Source of the DNA: an archaeon
Lineage (GTDB): Archaea; Iainarchaeota; Iainarchaeia; CSSED10-239
NCBI GenBank assembly: GCA_029563035.1
Contig: JAKQTP010000123.1
Location: forward strand, 62,001-126,000
Direction: 5' to 3'
Length of the DNA stretch: 64,000 bases
The notes below the pieces were generated by a model. It had not been told where the DNA came from. It searched no databases and worked only from the letters and a program-made list of their open reading frames with translations. Positions 26,485 through 36,074 of this stretch are shown piece after piece. The position numbers and the translations under genes are program-made. Position 1 is the stretch's first letter, and every line of letters begins with the position of its first letter.

Positions 26485-29400
26485 TTAATCTCCTAATCTA
26501 TCGAATGATTCTTGAAGTTCTTTATCTAAAAGATGTGGGTAATCTATCCACTTGGTAAAATTTTCTCTAAATCTTTGTAATTGATCAGATCCTTCTTTAT
26601 TTAAACATTTACCTTGATTATCCCAAACTTTCCCTTTAATAAGTTTGTCGTCTATACTTCCTTGTTTAATTCTTTGTTCATTTAATTCATATCCTACTAT
26701 CTCTTGATTTGAATAAATAGGATATAATATTTGGTATAATTTATATGTATCTAATTCTTCAGAAGAAAGATTATAATCAGGTTCTTTAAAAGCTTTTCTG
26801 ATCTTCTTCTCCAGATCTTCGTTTATAAACTCAAAATTCCTTAAAAAGATATTACTTATAGAATCGTTTTCTTGCGCAATCCATTTAGATGCATATAATA
26901 TATTATTATGTAAAAAGAAAGGAACATATCCTCTATATTTTATTTTTTCTTGCTGCATTCTAGCAGTTATTAGCATTTCTTGCAATTGAGCAGATTTAGA
27001 TTCTTTGTCTTCTTCAGTAGAAGAAAACTGCTTTGCAAGTTTTTCTCTTTCTATTTTTTCCCATTCAGGAATATCAATAATATCTGCAACAAATTCTACT
27101 TTATCAAATCTAGCTTTTTTATGTAACTTGGATATTTTAGATATTAATCGTCTAGTAGGATCTATTAAATCTACTGGACAAGAACCAACTCTAATATCTC
27201 CAACATAAAAATCTTTATAACGTCTTATTTGAGAATCTAATTTATTGCCGAATTCTTCATCACATCCTTCAGTAGCTGGTGATAATAAACATACTTCTAA
27301 AGTAGGTGATAATAAAAATGCAAGATTTCTTCCTTTGCTTAATAATTCATCAGTTGGAAAGATTTGTCCTTCTTTTGTTAATATATTTTCTACTTTTACA
27401 TTATAAATACCTTGTTCATTAAATCCTTTTAATTGCCCAAAACAAAAAGCAGTTACACCTAATCCTTTTATCTTAGAACAAAAATTAGATTGTTTAATAT
27501 CAGCTTGTTTACTAAAAAAGAATTCTTTTGCCCAACCTTCTAGTTCATTAGAGATTAATAAATCTGTAAATCCTTGATATTCTTTATTTTGTGTATACGG
27601 AACAAAACCTGTTTTTCCATATGCAAATAGTTTTCCTTGTATATATAGCTTTTTAAAATTATCAATAAGATCTTCAACAGGTTTATTTTTAGATAGATTT
27701 TCTCCTATCTTATAAAAAAGTAAGGAAACAGGACCAGGAATTTCTTGTGCTTTTAAATTTTTATTCCAAGTTTCTTCTTCTACTGCATCCATATACTTAG
27801 AAGTAGATAACTCTATATTTGCTTCTTTCTGTCTAACTTGATCTGGATGTAATAATACTTCTTCTTGTATTACTTCTGCAGTTTTAGATTCGCTTATAAA
27901 TTCATTATCTTGTGCAATATGCTCGATATCTAAATTAACTTGTTCTCTAGGTTTAGAGAGACCAAATTTATTTCTTAATCCTTTAAAAGCTGAACCTAAT
28001 GCTGACATCGGAGCACTTATACTACCAGCTGCAGGAGGTTGTGCATATATACCAATTCTTTCTTCTAATTCTTTTTGTTGTTTCTTCTTAATTAATTCTT
28101 CTTCTAGATCGAAACCCATTGATTGTAGTAGTGTTAATGCAGAAAGAGGACCTTTACCCTGTGCATAAACATTATTCATAAAAGTTAAAAATGCTTGATC
28201 ATCTCTAAGCATTAGTTTTTTATGCCAAGCTAATTTTGGTATAATTAAGCGCTCTTCTAATTCTTTTCCTTTTCTAGCTATTCTATATTGTCCGACAATT
28301 TCTCTTTTATCTCTTCTATACCAACCATTTCTTTTTGCCATTCCGCGTAGAAACTTATTCTGAATCCAACGAACTTCAAATAAATCTCTTTTAGCTTTAT
28401 ATCTAGCTAATTGTGTTTGTAATCCAACATTGGCAGAAGCATATGTAGCTTCTCCTGTCATAAATTGTTGACTTACACCTAATGCTATCATTTTCTTTTT
28501 AGCAATTTCATCCCACTCTCTGTCTAATTTCATTACTTTATCTGCTACTGTAAGAAATTCTACATTTAGGGCATAATGATAGATTAGAGCAAAGTTAGGA
28601 TCAAAGGTAGCTTGTTGTAACATTTGAGCTAATGCCATCTGATGATCTGCACTTGGTATCCAACCTTTTTGTGGATCTCCTAATTTAAATAGCTTTAAAG
28701 GATAAATAAAATTATCAGCAATAGTAATCTGAGATTCTCGTAACTTATCCTCATACATGAGAAGCCTGAAAATGCGATCTAAGATTGAAGTTCCACGTAA
28801 ATCATACGGATTACTTCTTCTTGCTATATGCGTTATTTCGTCTGGATCTAATATTAAATTTTTACCAGATAATACTCGTTTAATGATTTCATGAGGTAAT
28901 CTTTTCTTGAGTTCTTGGTCTTGGGGTTTAGTAGAATTTACTAGATGTTTTAATTCATCGTCAGGGATTAATTCTACTGAATATTCTTGATCTGCGAATG
29001 GGCTAGCAGATAATTCAACGAAATCAGGATTATGAATAATGATGTGTTTCCACATTCCTTTTTCATCATCCCAAGGTGTGTTAATAAATACTTCGCCTAT
29101 CTTGAGATATTCAAGATCAATAGCAGGAAGCATAGAAAAGAATTGTGTTTGATCGAAGCAATCTTGTACATGTTGCTTAATAATTTTATCATCACAAACT
29201 ACTTCTGCTTTAGAATACGGAAGCTCTGCATGCATGTCGAGAACAGCACCAACAACCTCATCATGATCATAAAACCATCTACGCCATCTATTTTTTTGTT
29301 TAATAGATCTAGGTAGATAAATAGCAGTAGTAGTAATTTCTGGATCATAGAAACGTCTTGAGGAGTTTCTAAGAATATTTAATCCGCCATTTGCTAATCC

Positions 29401-29562
29401 AGAGGATAGGCCTAATGTTGCTAAACTACCAAAATTAGTAGAATTATACGTAGCGGCAGTTTTCTCTCTAGCACCGGATTCAGAAGAATCGCCTAACCAA
29501 GCTCTAGAGTTAATAGAGCTAGGATACATGCTTTCAAAATTCTTTTCGTAAGTTGAACTCAT
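26485..29562 (-). CDS. Portal protein with long C-terminal extension
   Basis: 1025 residues. The N-terminal half is a portal: 'NRWRRWFYDHDEVVGAVLDM' (clip/wing approach), 'YLKIGEVFINTPWDDEKGMW', 'IHNPDFVELSASPFADQEYS', 'EITHIARRSNPYDLRGTSIL' and 'DRIFRLLMYEDKLRESQITI', then the long helical stem 'LDREWDEIAKKKMIALGVSQ'. This order is that of large-phage portal rings. From about residue 520 the protein continues for some 500 residues (TAEVIQEEVLLHPDQVRQKE ... RRLISKISKLHKKARFDKVE) unlike an ordinary portal C-terminus. It could be a crown/barrel extension or a fused injected or tethering domain. The gene precedes the protease and capsid genes in transcription order. Confidence 0.85.
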   Translation of the reverse strand: MSSTYEKNFESMYPSSINSRAWLGDSSESGAREKTAATYNSTNFGSLATLGLSSGLANGGLNILRNSSRRFYDPEITTTAIYLPRSIKQKNRWRRWFYDHDEVVGAVLDMHAELPYSKAEVVCDDKIIKQHVQDCFDQTQFFSMLPAIDLEYLKIGEVFINTPWDDEKGMWKHIIIHNPDFVELSASPFADQEYSVELIPDDELKHLVNSTKPQDQELKKRLPHEIIKRVLSGKNLILDPDEITHIARRSNPYDLRGTSILDRIFRLLMYEDKLRESQITIADNFIYPLKLFKLGDPQKGWIPSADHQMALAQMLQQATFDPNFALIYHYALNVEFLTVADKVMKLDREWDEIAKKKMIALGVSQQFMTGEATYASANVGLQTQLARYKAKRDLFEVRWIQNKFLRGMAKRNGWYRRDKREIVGQYRIARKGKELEERLIIPKLAWHKKLMLRDDQAFLTFMNNVYAQGKGPLSALTLLQSMGFDLEEELIKKKQQKELEERIGIYAQPPAAGSISAPMSALGSAFKGLRNKFGLSKPREQVNLDIEHIAQDNEFISESKTAEVIQEEVLLHPDQVRQKEANIELSTSKYMDAVEEETWNKNLKAQEIPGPVSLLFYKIGENLSKNKPVEDLIDNFKKLYIQGKLFAYGKTGFVPYTQNKEYQGFTDLLISNELEGWAKEFFFSKQADIKQSNFCSKIKGLGVTAFCFGQLKGFNEQGIYNVKVENILTKEGQIFPTDELLSKGRNLAFLLSPTLEVCLLSPATEGCDEEFGNKLDSQIRRYKDFYVGDIRVGSCPVDLIDPTRRLISKISKLHKKARFDKVEFVADIIDIPEWEKIEREKLAKQFSSTEEDKESKSAQLQEMLITARMQQEKIKYRGYVPFFLHNNILYASKWIAQENDSISNIFLRNFEFINEDLEKKIRKAFKEPDYNLSSEELDTYKLYQILYPIYSNQEIVGYELNEQRIKQGSIDDKLIKGKVWDNQGKCLNKEGSDQLQRFRENFTKWIDYPHLLDKELQESFDRLGD

Positions 29563-29616
29563 TATTTACCTTCAAAAAATATTCATTTCATTTAATTAAA
29601 ACAATAATTAGATAAC

Positions 29617-30324
29617 TTAGATAGTAGTACCATGTAGATTTATAATATCTTTTCCTTTTTCTACTATCTGACGTACTAATTCTAGTTCGTCACCTTCGGT
29701 ATAATCCATTGAATCATGCATATCTATTAAAGTTTTTGCATCATTATAAATAGCTTGTAGTTTACTAATTTCTTCTTCTTCGCTATATCCTTCTTCTTCT
29801 AATTCTTCATACATTTCTGCTACTTTTTTAAGACCTTCTTTAACAGAACTCATTTTTCCAGAAGCAATTTGTTCAGGAGTTAAATTACCATAAGGATTTG
29901 TAGCTTTAGTTTCACCAGTATAAGGATCTACATAAGTTCCTTCTTGTGCTTGAAATTCACCGGCTTGAAAAGGTGTTCCTGTTACCAAAGTCTCTTCTCC
30001 TTCTAATTGACTTTTAGCAGAAGAAAGTTCATTTTCTAGCATGGTTTTATAATCACCAGTTGTTCCTGGAATAGCTTCTTCTAGTTCTTGAATTCTAGCT
30101 TTTAATTGACCAGTTGGAAGACTACCTGTATCAATACCTTCAGAAGTTCCAATTCCTTCTGCTACTTTAAAAGATATAAATCCATTATCTTTTGTAACAG
30201 CTAATGAAGCTTGTTTAATATTACTAATATTATTTTCTTCAGCAATTTTAGTTATTACATTTTCTAGTTCTTTATAAAGATCTGATTCTTTTGCAAGAAC
30301 TATTGTGTTTGAATTGATTTTCAT
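29617..30324 (-). CDS. Acidic helical head-region protein
   Basis: 235 residues. The N-terminus is 'MKINSNTIVLAKESDLYKEL'; a short 'LAVTKDNGFISFKVAEGIG' beta element follows, then coiled-coil (LKARIQELEEAIPG), a Thr/Gly-rich linker, and an acidic C-terminal helix pair (GLKKVAEMYEELEEEGYSEE, DELELVRQIVEKGKDIINLH). It is preceded by a GGAGAAA ribosome site and lies upstream of the portal. Not recognised. The acidity and position suggest an internal head or assembly protein. Confidence 0.55.
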   Translation of the reverse strand: MKINSNTIVLAKESDLYKELENVITKIAEENNISNIKQASLAVTKDNGFISFKVAEGIGTSEGIDTGSLPTGQLKARIQELEEAIPGTTGDYKTMLENELSSAKSQLEGEETLVTGTPFQAGEFQAQEGTYVDPYTGETKATNPYGNLTPEQIASGKMSSVKEGLKKVAEMYEELEEEGYSEEEEISKLQAIYNDAKTLIDMHDSMDYTEGDELELVRQIVEKGKDIINLHGTTI

Positions 30325-30360
30325 GATAAAATTTCTCCTTTTGATATTACATAATAATAT

Positions 30361-30552
30361 TTAAATTTTTTTAAGAAGTTTTCCTAAAATAAAACTTAAT
30401 GTACATGCTGAAAAAGTTATTAAACCTGCTTGTAAATCATATTGAACTGTTATACCAATACAAGCACTTAAACAAATAAGAATAAGAATTATCTTCAATG
30501 AATTATAAAGAAATTTAACAAATTTATGAAATTTACTTGCTGTTTCTTGCAT
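30361..30552 (-). CDS. Small two-helix membrane protein
   Basis: 63 residues. Hydrophobic segments at about 15-35 (LYNSLKIILILICLSACIGI) and 41-58 (AGLITFSACTLSFILGKLLK) give two predicted membrane helices with a basic C-terminus (LLKKI). It overlaps the 3' end of the upstream gene by 20 bases. Size and topology are compatible with a holin-like or small inner-membrane phage protein, but no endolysin neighbours it, so I do not assign lysis. Confidence 0.55.
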   Translation of the reverse strand: MQETASKFHKFVKFLYNSLKIILILICLSACIGITVQYDLQAGLITFSACTLSFILGKLLKKI

Positions 30553-31681
30553 ATTTTAATAACTCATCTATATTTTTAAACGTTGCTAAAGAAATATCTT
30601 TTTTCATTTTCTCTTCCATCGGAATAAGATAATCTTCATAATAATTAGGTTCTTCTGTATATTTCTCTGCTTCTGTTTCATGATCCAAAGCTATATCTTT
30701 TTGTGCGTCAAGAAGTTCAGTTTCTGAAGGATCTCGATTATCTAATTCATTAAAAATATCTGTTATAGTATTATCGTGCTCACTTTCTATTTCAATACCC
30801 TTAAGCAATTCATCTTTAGGTACATCTTCTTCTTTTATTTGATCTTCAATAGAGGATTTTCTAAATGTTTGTTTCTTTTCTGGTATCTTAACTACTTCTT
30901 TGGGTAGGTTTTTTTGTTCTTCATACCATTTAAGTTTACCACCTTCTGTTCTAGGTTCCGGATCTTTAATAGGTGATATCTCTGTGATTCCTTCTGGTTT
31001 CCATTGCTCTCTACCTTCCCATCCACCGGCAGGAGTATTACCTTTACCCCAACCCTTCCAATCTGTATATGCACCAGACCACTGTGGAGTTATTTTTTGC
31101 TTAGGTTTTTGTGGTAAACCTTTTTCTATGTTTTCTTGCTTGTAAAATTCTCTATATTGATCTAATTCATCATACCAGTTTTGTAATATTTCACGTTCTT
31201 CAGGTGAAACTAAAAGCATTCTTTTAGCAATTAAAGCTTGTTGTTTTGCTAATTCTTTAGTAGGATCCTCATAAAAACTGAATTCTTGTGGATCGATATA
31301 ATCTACACCTGCTACAGTTTCTGCGTATTTAGTTGTAAGATTAACTTCTGCTACAATATCTTTTTCATTTTCATCTATAAGTAAATCAAATAAAGATTCT
31401 TCTTCTTCAGGATCAGCTTCTTCTGGATTATGCCCAATAATATCTAATATTCTTTCTACAACATTAAACATAGAATTAAGTTTTTTAGATACTCCGCCTT
31501 TACCAGAAAAATCTAGCATATCAAGATATAATTTACGAAATGATTCAGATTCTTTTTTAAATTCTTCTAAAGAAATATTACCGTTTTCTTCTATAGCTTG
31601 AGCAATTTCTTCCCAAGTTCTGGGGTAAGGCATTTTTTCAATAATATCTAACCAGGATTGTGCTTGAGCAAATTTTTCCAT
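30533..31681 (-). CDS. Head-region protein ending in FKNxDELLKYA motif
   Basis: 382 residues. The helical N-terminus (QAQSWLDIIEKMPYPRTWEE) leads to an acidic region (EEADPEEEESLFDLLIDENE), then Pro/Trp/Lys-rich sequence (WSGAYTDWKGWGKGNTPAGG) and a helical C-terminus ending 'LATFKNIDELLKYARNSK'. The final motif recurs twice in the next gene upstream (31699-34026). The tryptophan and glycine-rich centre is unusual for this window. Function unknown. It may be an internal or head-associated protein targeted by its C-terminal tag. Confidence 0.6.
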   Translation of the reverse strand: MEKFAQAQSWLDIIEKMPYPRTWEEIAQAIEENGNISLEEFKKESESFRKLYLDMLDFSGKGGVSKKLNSMFNVVERILDIIGHNPEEADPEEEESLFDLLIDENEKDIVAEVNLTTKYAETVAGVDYIDPQEFSFYEDPTKELAKQQALIAKRMLLVSPEEREILQNWYDELDQYREFYKQENIEKGLPQKPKQKITPQWSGAYTDWKGWGKGNTPAGGWEGREQWKPEGITEISPIKDPEPRTEGGKLKWYEEQKNLPKEVVKIPEKKQTFRKSSIEDQIKEEDVPKDELLKGIEIESEHDNTITDIFNELDNRDPSETELLDAQKDIALDHETEAEKYTEEPNYYEDYLIPMEEKMKKDISLATFKNIDELLKYARNSK

Positions 31682-31698
31682 TCTTAGTACTCCGAAAC

Positions 31699-34026
31699 TT
31701 ATTCTTTTGTATCTAAACCAGGTTGTTGTGTTTCTTCATTAGAAGTTTCTGTTGGGCCTAAATCGTTTTTTTCAGCCAGATTCCCAAACTCACCTGCGTG
31801 TTTAAGAAGATCATCTATACTTGTAAAAGAAGATATTCTAGTACCATCTATCATTGATACATCATTAGGATTCTGCTGTTCTTGAAGGGTAGATGTTACC
31901 GGTGGTTGATCTTGTTCGCTAACTTCATATGGTTGAAAAGGATGTGAAGTATTATCGTCCGCTTGCTTATTAACATTAGATCCTTTTTCTTCTTTAGAAT
32001 GAAGTTTTCCTTCTTGATCATATACAGGATTAGATTTTGGTTTATTTTCTTCTTCACCATATTTTAAAAACTCATCTAGATTTTTAAATCTAGCATACAT
32101 TCCTTTTGTTTGTACTTCGCTTACAATATTTAAATTCATACCATAAGGAATAAAATATTGTTGCAATTCGTCTAAAGTAGTAAATCCTTGTTGCATGTTG
32201 ATTAGACTATTTAAAAGAACTTGAACTTCGTCATTAGATTGTGAAGGAATGGAATTATATACTCTAAATCTACCAAGACCGACAGGTGCTGTTTTTAATA
32301 ATCCCATCCAAATAACTGAAGGTTGTCCATTTGCATCCGGTCTTGTTATTTCTGCATTTAAGGATTGATCTCTATTGGGGTCTATTTCGATAGCATATTT
32401 ATTTTTTAAAGAACTTTCACTTGTTCTTAAAAATTCTTTCGCTAGTTGAAATAATTCTTCTGTTAATTCAGAATATTCGCTTTCTTCAGGAATATCTTTA
32501 GAAGCATCTAATACTTCTATTATTGCAAATTCTTCTGGTTCTTCGCCACACATATCACAACAAGCAGCTTTTTGAAGAGCTTTAAGAAATTTAGCTTCTT
32601 TATCGCATAACTCGATGTCTAAAGCTTCTTTGCTAGTTTCGGGTAAGGTTTTTTCTTCTAGATCTTTTTCTTTAATATATTCTTCTGGAAGTTCTAGTTG
32701 ATTAAAACTTTGATTATATAATCTATATTCTTCTTGGTTAATATTTGCAGATTTATCTAATTCTTTTGCTTGTCGTATATAAGCATTCATTATATTCACC
32801 TTTTGTCTTTTTATCCAGGTATCTACAGATTTTGCATAAATATCTTCATTTTCTTGTACTTCACCTGGATATTCTACTTTTGCAACACTATAAGGTATAA
32901 TTTCTTTAAATTTACCAGTAGGTTTATTTTGTTCATCAAGTATTTCTACAATCATCCAAGGTACTTGAAATTTTTCTAATTCATTATTATACATTTCTTT
33001 GGAAAGAGCATAGAAATCAAATTTGTTGGGACCTAATGCTTTTTCTATTTGATAAATCATTTTACTATTAATTACTTTATTAGCTTCAACTTGAAAAGTA
33101 TCAGGATCTAATTTCTTTTTAAGTTCTAATAATTGAGGTTTATTTTTTTCAATAATATCTTTTCGTAGTTGTTGCACATCTACTTTGTAAAAATCTTGAA
33201 GAAGTTCATTATCTATTTGTTTTTTTAGATCTTTCTTGTAAGCTTCAAAATCTTGTCTTTCTTTTTCTTCAAAAATTACTTCTGGATTAAAATCAGAAAC
33301 AAAGTATCTTACTATCGCTCTCTTAATAGCAGAAGATGGGGCATTTTGAATTAAAGCTGAACTTACTTCTTCGTATGCTTCTTGTGGAACTAAACCGTGC
33401 GATATTAAAAACTCTAGTACAGAAATTAGATTAGGTAACGATCCTGTATTAGTATTAATCATTTCTGCTTTAATATCTGTATCTTCAGTAATACCATAAT
33501 TGATAGATAAATAATCTGCTATATTTTTATTATATGTACCATTATGTTTAAGAACTTGTATTAAAGATTGTCCTGAAGTTACAAGATCAGATTTAACTTT
33601 ATCATATGCTTCTGGTGCTATTAGATTTTCTGATACTAACTCTCCCACTATTAGCATAATATCGTCTAAAATAGATATTTTAGTATTTATATCACCTTCT
33701 GCTTCTGTTTGTCTAGTAATACCAAAATATTTTTCAACAAAAGCTTCTACTTCTGGTGTAAGATAGCCTTTACTTTTTAATATTTGAAGAAGAGGTCTTG
33801 AAAATCTTTGAGTATAAGAAAAATCACCAATTAAATCTACAATATCACCTGCAACAATATCTTCTCCGTTTACATCTTGTACGGAAGTAATAGAATCATC
33901 TTCTTCAAAATATTTGTATTTACTTTCATCTTCGGGTGCTTGATCGTCTTTAACATAACCAGTATCTTCACCTGTTGGAAAGTAATTAAATTCGTAATCT
34001 AATGTTAATGCTATCTTAGTTTTCAT
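31699..34026 (-). CDS. Large acidic head-region protein with two FKNxDELLK-type motifs
   Basis: 775 residues, overall acidic. Residues about 90-250 hold helical repeats: 'FSRPLLQILKSKGYLTPEVE', 'SQSLIQVLKHNGTYNKNIAD', 'LPNLISVLEFLISHGLVPQE'. A helical stretch (DFEAYKKDLKKQIDNELLQD) and a Cys-pair (CDMCGEEPEE) follow. Near the C-terminus are 'YARFKNLDEFLKYGEEENK' and 'ISSFTSIDDLLKHAGEFGN', copies of the motif that ends the 30533-31681 protein. It lies upstream of the portal and may be a virion-internal protein. No enzyme motif is visible. Confidence 0.6.
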   Translation of the reverse strand: MKTKIALTLDYEFNYFPTGEDTGYVKDDQAPEDESKYKYFEEDDSITSVQDVNGEDIVAGDIVDLIGDFSYTQRFSRPLLQILKSKGYLTPEVEAFVEKYFGITRQTEAEGDINTKISILDDIMLIVGELVSENLIAPEAYDKVKSDLVTSGQSLIQVLKHNGTYNKNIADYLSINYGITEDTDIKAEMINTNTGSLPNLISVLEFLISHGLVPQEAYEEVSSALIQNAPSSAIKRAIVRYFVSDFNPEVIFEEKERQDFEAYKKDLKKQIDNELLQDFYKVDVQQLRKDIIEKNKPQLLELKKKLDPDTFQVEANKVINSKMIYQIEKALGPNKFDFYALSKEMYNNELEKFQVPWMIVEILDEQNKPTGKFKEIIPYSVAKVEYPGEVQENEDIYAKSVDTWIKRQKVNIMNAYIRQAKELDKSANINQEEYRLYNQSFNQLELPEEYIKEKDLEEKTLPETSKEALDIELCDKEAKFLKALQKAACCDMCGEEPEEFAIIEVLDASKDIPEESEYSELTEELFQLAKEFLRTSESSLKNKYAIEIDPNRDQSLNAEITRPDANGQPSVIWMGLLKTAPVGLGRFRVYNSIPSQSNDEVQVLLNSLINMQQGFTTLDELQQYFIPYGMNLNIVSEVQTKGMYARFKNLDEFLKYGEEENKPKSNPVYDQEGKLHSKEEKGSNVNKQADDNTSHPFQPYEVSEQDQPPVTSTLQEQQNPNDVSMIDGTRISSFTSIDDLLKHAGEFGNLAEKNDLGPTETSNEETQQPGLDTKE

Positions 34027-34029
34027 GCT

Positions 34030-34365
34030 TTAGCCTCTAGACTTTACTTGCTTTTTGATAACTATGGAATTTGAGTGTTGATTATACATTTCATCAGAAA
34101 CTGCTTTACTGGTTTTTAATACCACATCAACAGTATGATCATGATTAAGCATGCATTTTTCCGCAATATGAATTTGCATTTGCGGATATTTATCTTGATA
34201 AACTTTTGCAGCAGCATCTTGAAAGGGTGTGTCTAAAAGAAGACCTTTTTTTCCAATACCTTTAAATGATGTTCGTATATATCTATCTAGATTTAGATCT
34301 ATTAGATCTTGAAAAGAGAACTTTACTAAACCTCTTTTAGAATTTATTTGAATAATTTCTGGCAT
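34030..34365 (-). CDS. Small basic protein, unknown
   Basis: 111 residues: 'MPEIIQINSKRGLVKFSFQD', 'LNLDRYIRTSFKGIGKKGLL', 'IHIAEKCMLNHDHTVDVVLK', with a basic tail 'IVIKKQVKSRG'. Mixed alpha/beta. An AGGTG ribosome-site-like sequence lies upstream. It is the first gene after the TnpB-like nuclease in transcription order, with a 101-base gap between them. No motif recognised. Confidence 0.55.
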   Translation of the reverse strand: MPEIIQINSKRGLVKFSFQDLIDLNLDRYIRTSFKGIGKKGLLLDTPFQDAAAKVYQDKYPQMQIHIAEKCMLNHDHTVDVVLKTSKAVSDEMYNQHSNSIVIKKQVKSRG

Positions 34366-34466
34366 GATAATGCACCTCAGTTATAAGTATTTACTGAATA
34401 TAATTTCTAAAGAAAAATTAAAAATATGAAGGTAGTTTTTAAGGTAATATCTAAAACAACAAAAAG

Positions 34467-36074
34467 TTATATAAAGTTGTAGAATATTACATTACTTTTT
34501 GAAGTTTGTAGTCTAAATTCTTTAAAATTATCTAAAGAATTCCTGTACTTACATTTGCAGGATTTGAAAAAATTAAATGCTTTTTGCCAAGTTAAATCTT
34601 CAATTGCTAAATTTAAAATGTTTTTTGAATTACTTCCAGTCATATCTTGAACATCTCTCATTTGATTTTTAATCAAATTACTCATAGTGTCAAGATCCTT
34701 GAAAGTTAATTCTGGAAAAAATTTACCTTTTTCAAACTTGTAAATTCCTCTTCTACAAATTTCCAAAGAGGCACTTACAGGATCGAAAAAAGTATGTTGA
34801 ATATTACCAATAAAGCTTGAATATGCAGGCATTACTTCTATTTTGTGAATTCCTAGTGAATTACAATATTTATTTATTAAACTAGTTGTTAATGTTCTGT
34901 GCCAAATATTTTTTATCTTTCTATTAAATTCTCTATTTTCTTGATTTATAGTTTTTTCGTTAAATTGTAATTCTTCACAAACAAAATAAGCTACTTTATA
35001 GTGAATTGCTTTTTTAAATAAATCTTTCCAAACAATAGAAATTTCATATTTTCTTTTATTATTTTGATACTTTTGTTTTTCGTCTTCAGAAGATATTTTT
35101 AACTTTACAGAAAGTTTAGATAGATCATAACATCCCTTATTTATAATTTTAGTTGTATCTTTTAATTTATCACAGATACACCAACCAATATATTGTGGAT
35201 TTAAATCAACTGCAAGATATCTATTTCTTTTTTTATTCTTTAATTTTCTTTCTTTCTGTTCTTGATAAAATTCTTTTGTTATTTGTTTTCTTACTTCTTT
35301 ATTTTCTTTTGGAATCTTGCTAAGTTCTCTTAACCAAGAATTTTTATTAAAAGCAAATCCATTTAACAACTCTTCATCAAAAGTTAACCAAATAAATTCA
35401 GTTGAAATTCTAACAGATATAGGAATTTTATTTTGATTTATTAAATACTGAAGTTTTGTTAATTCAGTTTTTTGTTTCTTAGAACATTTAAATTCGATCC
35501 AACACTTTTCTGCTAGTGTTGGTTTAAAAAGAATTTTTTGATTTTCAAGATCAAAATCTACCTTTTCATTCCCTGAATGATATGCTGCTCCATGTAGATA
35601 AATTGATCGTATTCGATTTTTCTTATATTCTTCTTTAAGTAGATATATATCTTCTTTATTATTAGATTTTGTATCATTCGATAGAACTGATATTCTTTGA
35701 AGAAGAGTTTTTCCACCTAAAACTATATCTTTTGAAAGGGAGTTTTCTAATTCTTGAAGTTTTTTAGTTAGTTTAAATTTTCTAGTTTTATTTGTACAGT
35801 TGTTTAGTTCTTCTTTAATATTTTCTTGTTTTTCTATATTTTGATTTTTAAAAGTAATAACTTGTTTAACTTTAGTTTCTATTTCTTCATTTAAACTAGA
35901 ATAAATATAATCATTGATTTTAAACTTTTTCTTTATTTTATTTTTGAAATCTTTGTTAGTTAAAAGTTTATAATTTTTAAACATTTTTCTATAAGCATAG
36001 GAATATCTATTTTGATATTCTTTTATCAAATCTATATTATCTGTTTTATGTATTTTTAATTTATAAGTTATCAT
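34467..36074 (-). CDS. tnpB: TnpB/Cas12-like RuvC nuclease, no zinc finger
   Basis: 535 residues, Lys-rich and basic. The N-terminal ~285 residues resemble the TnpB/OrfB wedge and REC region (YAYRKMFKNYKLLTNKDF). The RuvC triad looks intact: 'RYLAVDLNPQYIGWCICDK' (D290), 'AYFVCEELQFNEKT' (E367/E368) and 'FFDPVSASLEICRRG' (D431). The segment before RuvC-III, 'IEVMPAYSSFIGNIQ', takes the place of the CxxC zinc finger of canonical TnpB, a variant seen in some IS605 OrfB relatives. No TnpA or insertion-sequence ends are evident, so it is either a lone TnpB or a domesticated phage copy. RNA-guided activity is inferred by homology. Its 5' leader is a perfect hairpin abutting the ATG. Confidence 0.8.
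   Translation of the reverse strand: MITYKLKIHKTDNIDLIKEYQNRYSYAYRKMFKNYKLLTNKDFKNKIKKKFKINDYIYSSLNEEIETKVKQVITFKNQNIEKQENIKEELNNCTNKTRKFKLTKKLQELENSLSKDIVLGGKTLLQRISVLSNDTKSNNKEDIYLLKEEYKKNRIRSIYLHGAAYHSGNEKVDFDLENQKILFKPTLAEKCWIEFKCSKKQKTELTKLQYLINQNKIPISVRISTEFIWLTFDEELLNGFAFNKNSWLRELSKIPKENKEVRKQITKEFYQEQKERKLKNKKRNRYLAVDLNPQYIGWCICDKLKDTTKIINKGCYDLSKLSVKLKISSEDEKQKYQNNKRKYEISIVWKDLFKKAIHYKVAYFVCEELQFNEKTINQENREFNRKIKNIWHRTLTTSLINKYCNSLGIHKIEVMPAYSSFIGNIQHTFFDPVSASLEICRRGIYKFEKGKFFPELTFKDLDTMSNLIKNQMRDVQDMTGSNSKNILNLAIEDLTWQKAFNFFKSCKCKYRNSLDNFKEFRLQTSKSNVIFYNFI

Noticed and set aside
30361..30552. Holin assignment for the two-helix protein
   Set aside because: Topology fits but there is no endolysin or spanin neighbour and no family signature, so the function is left open.
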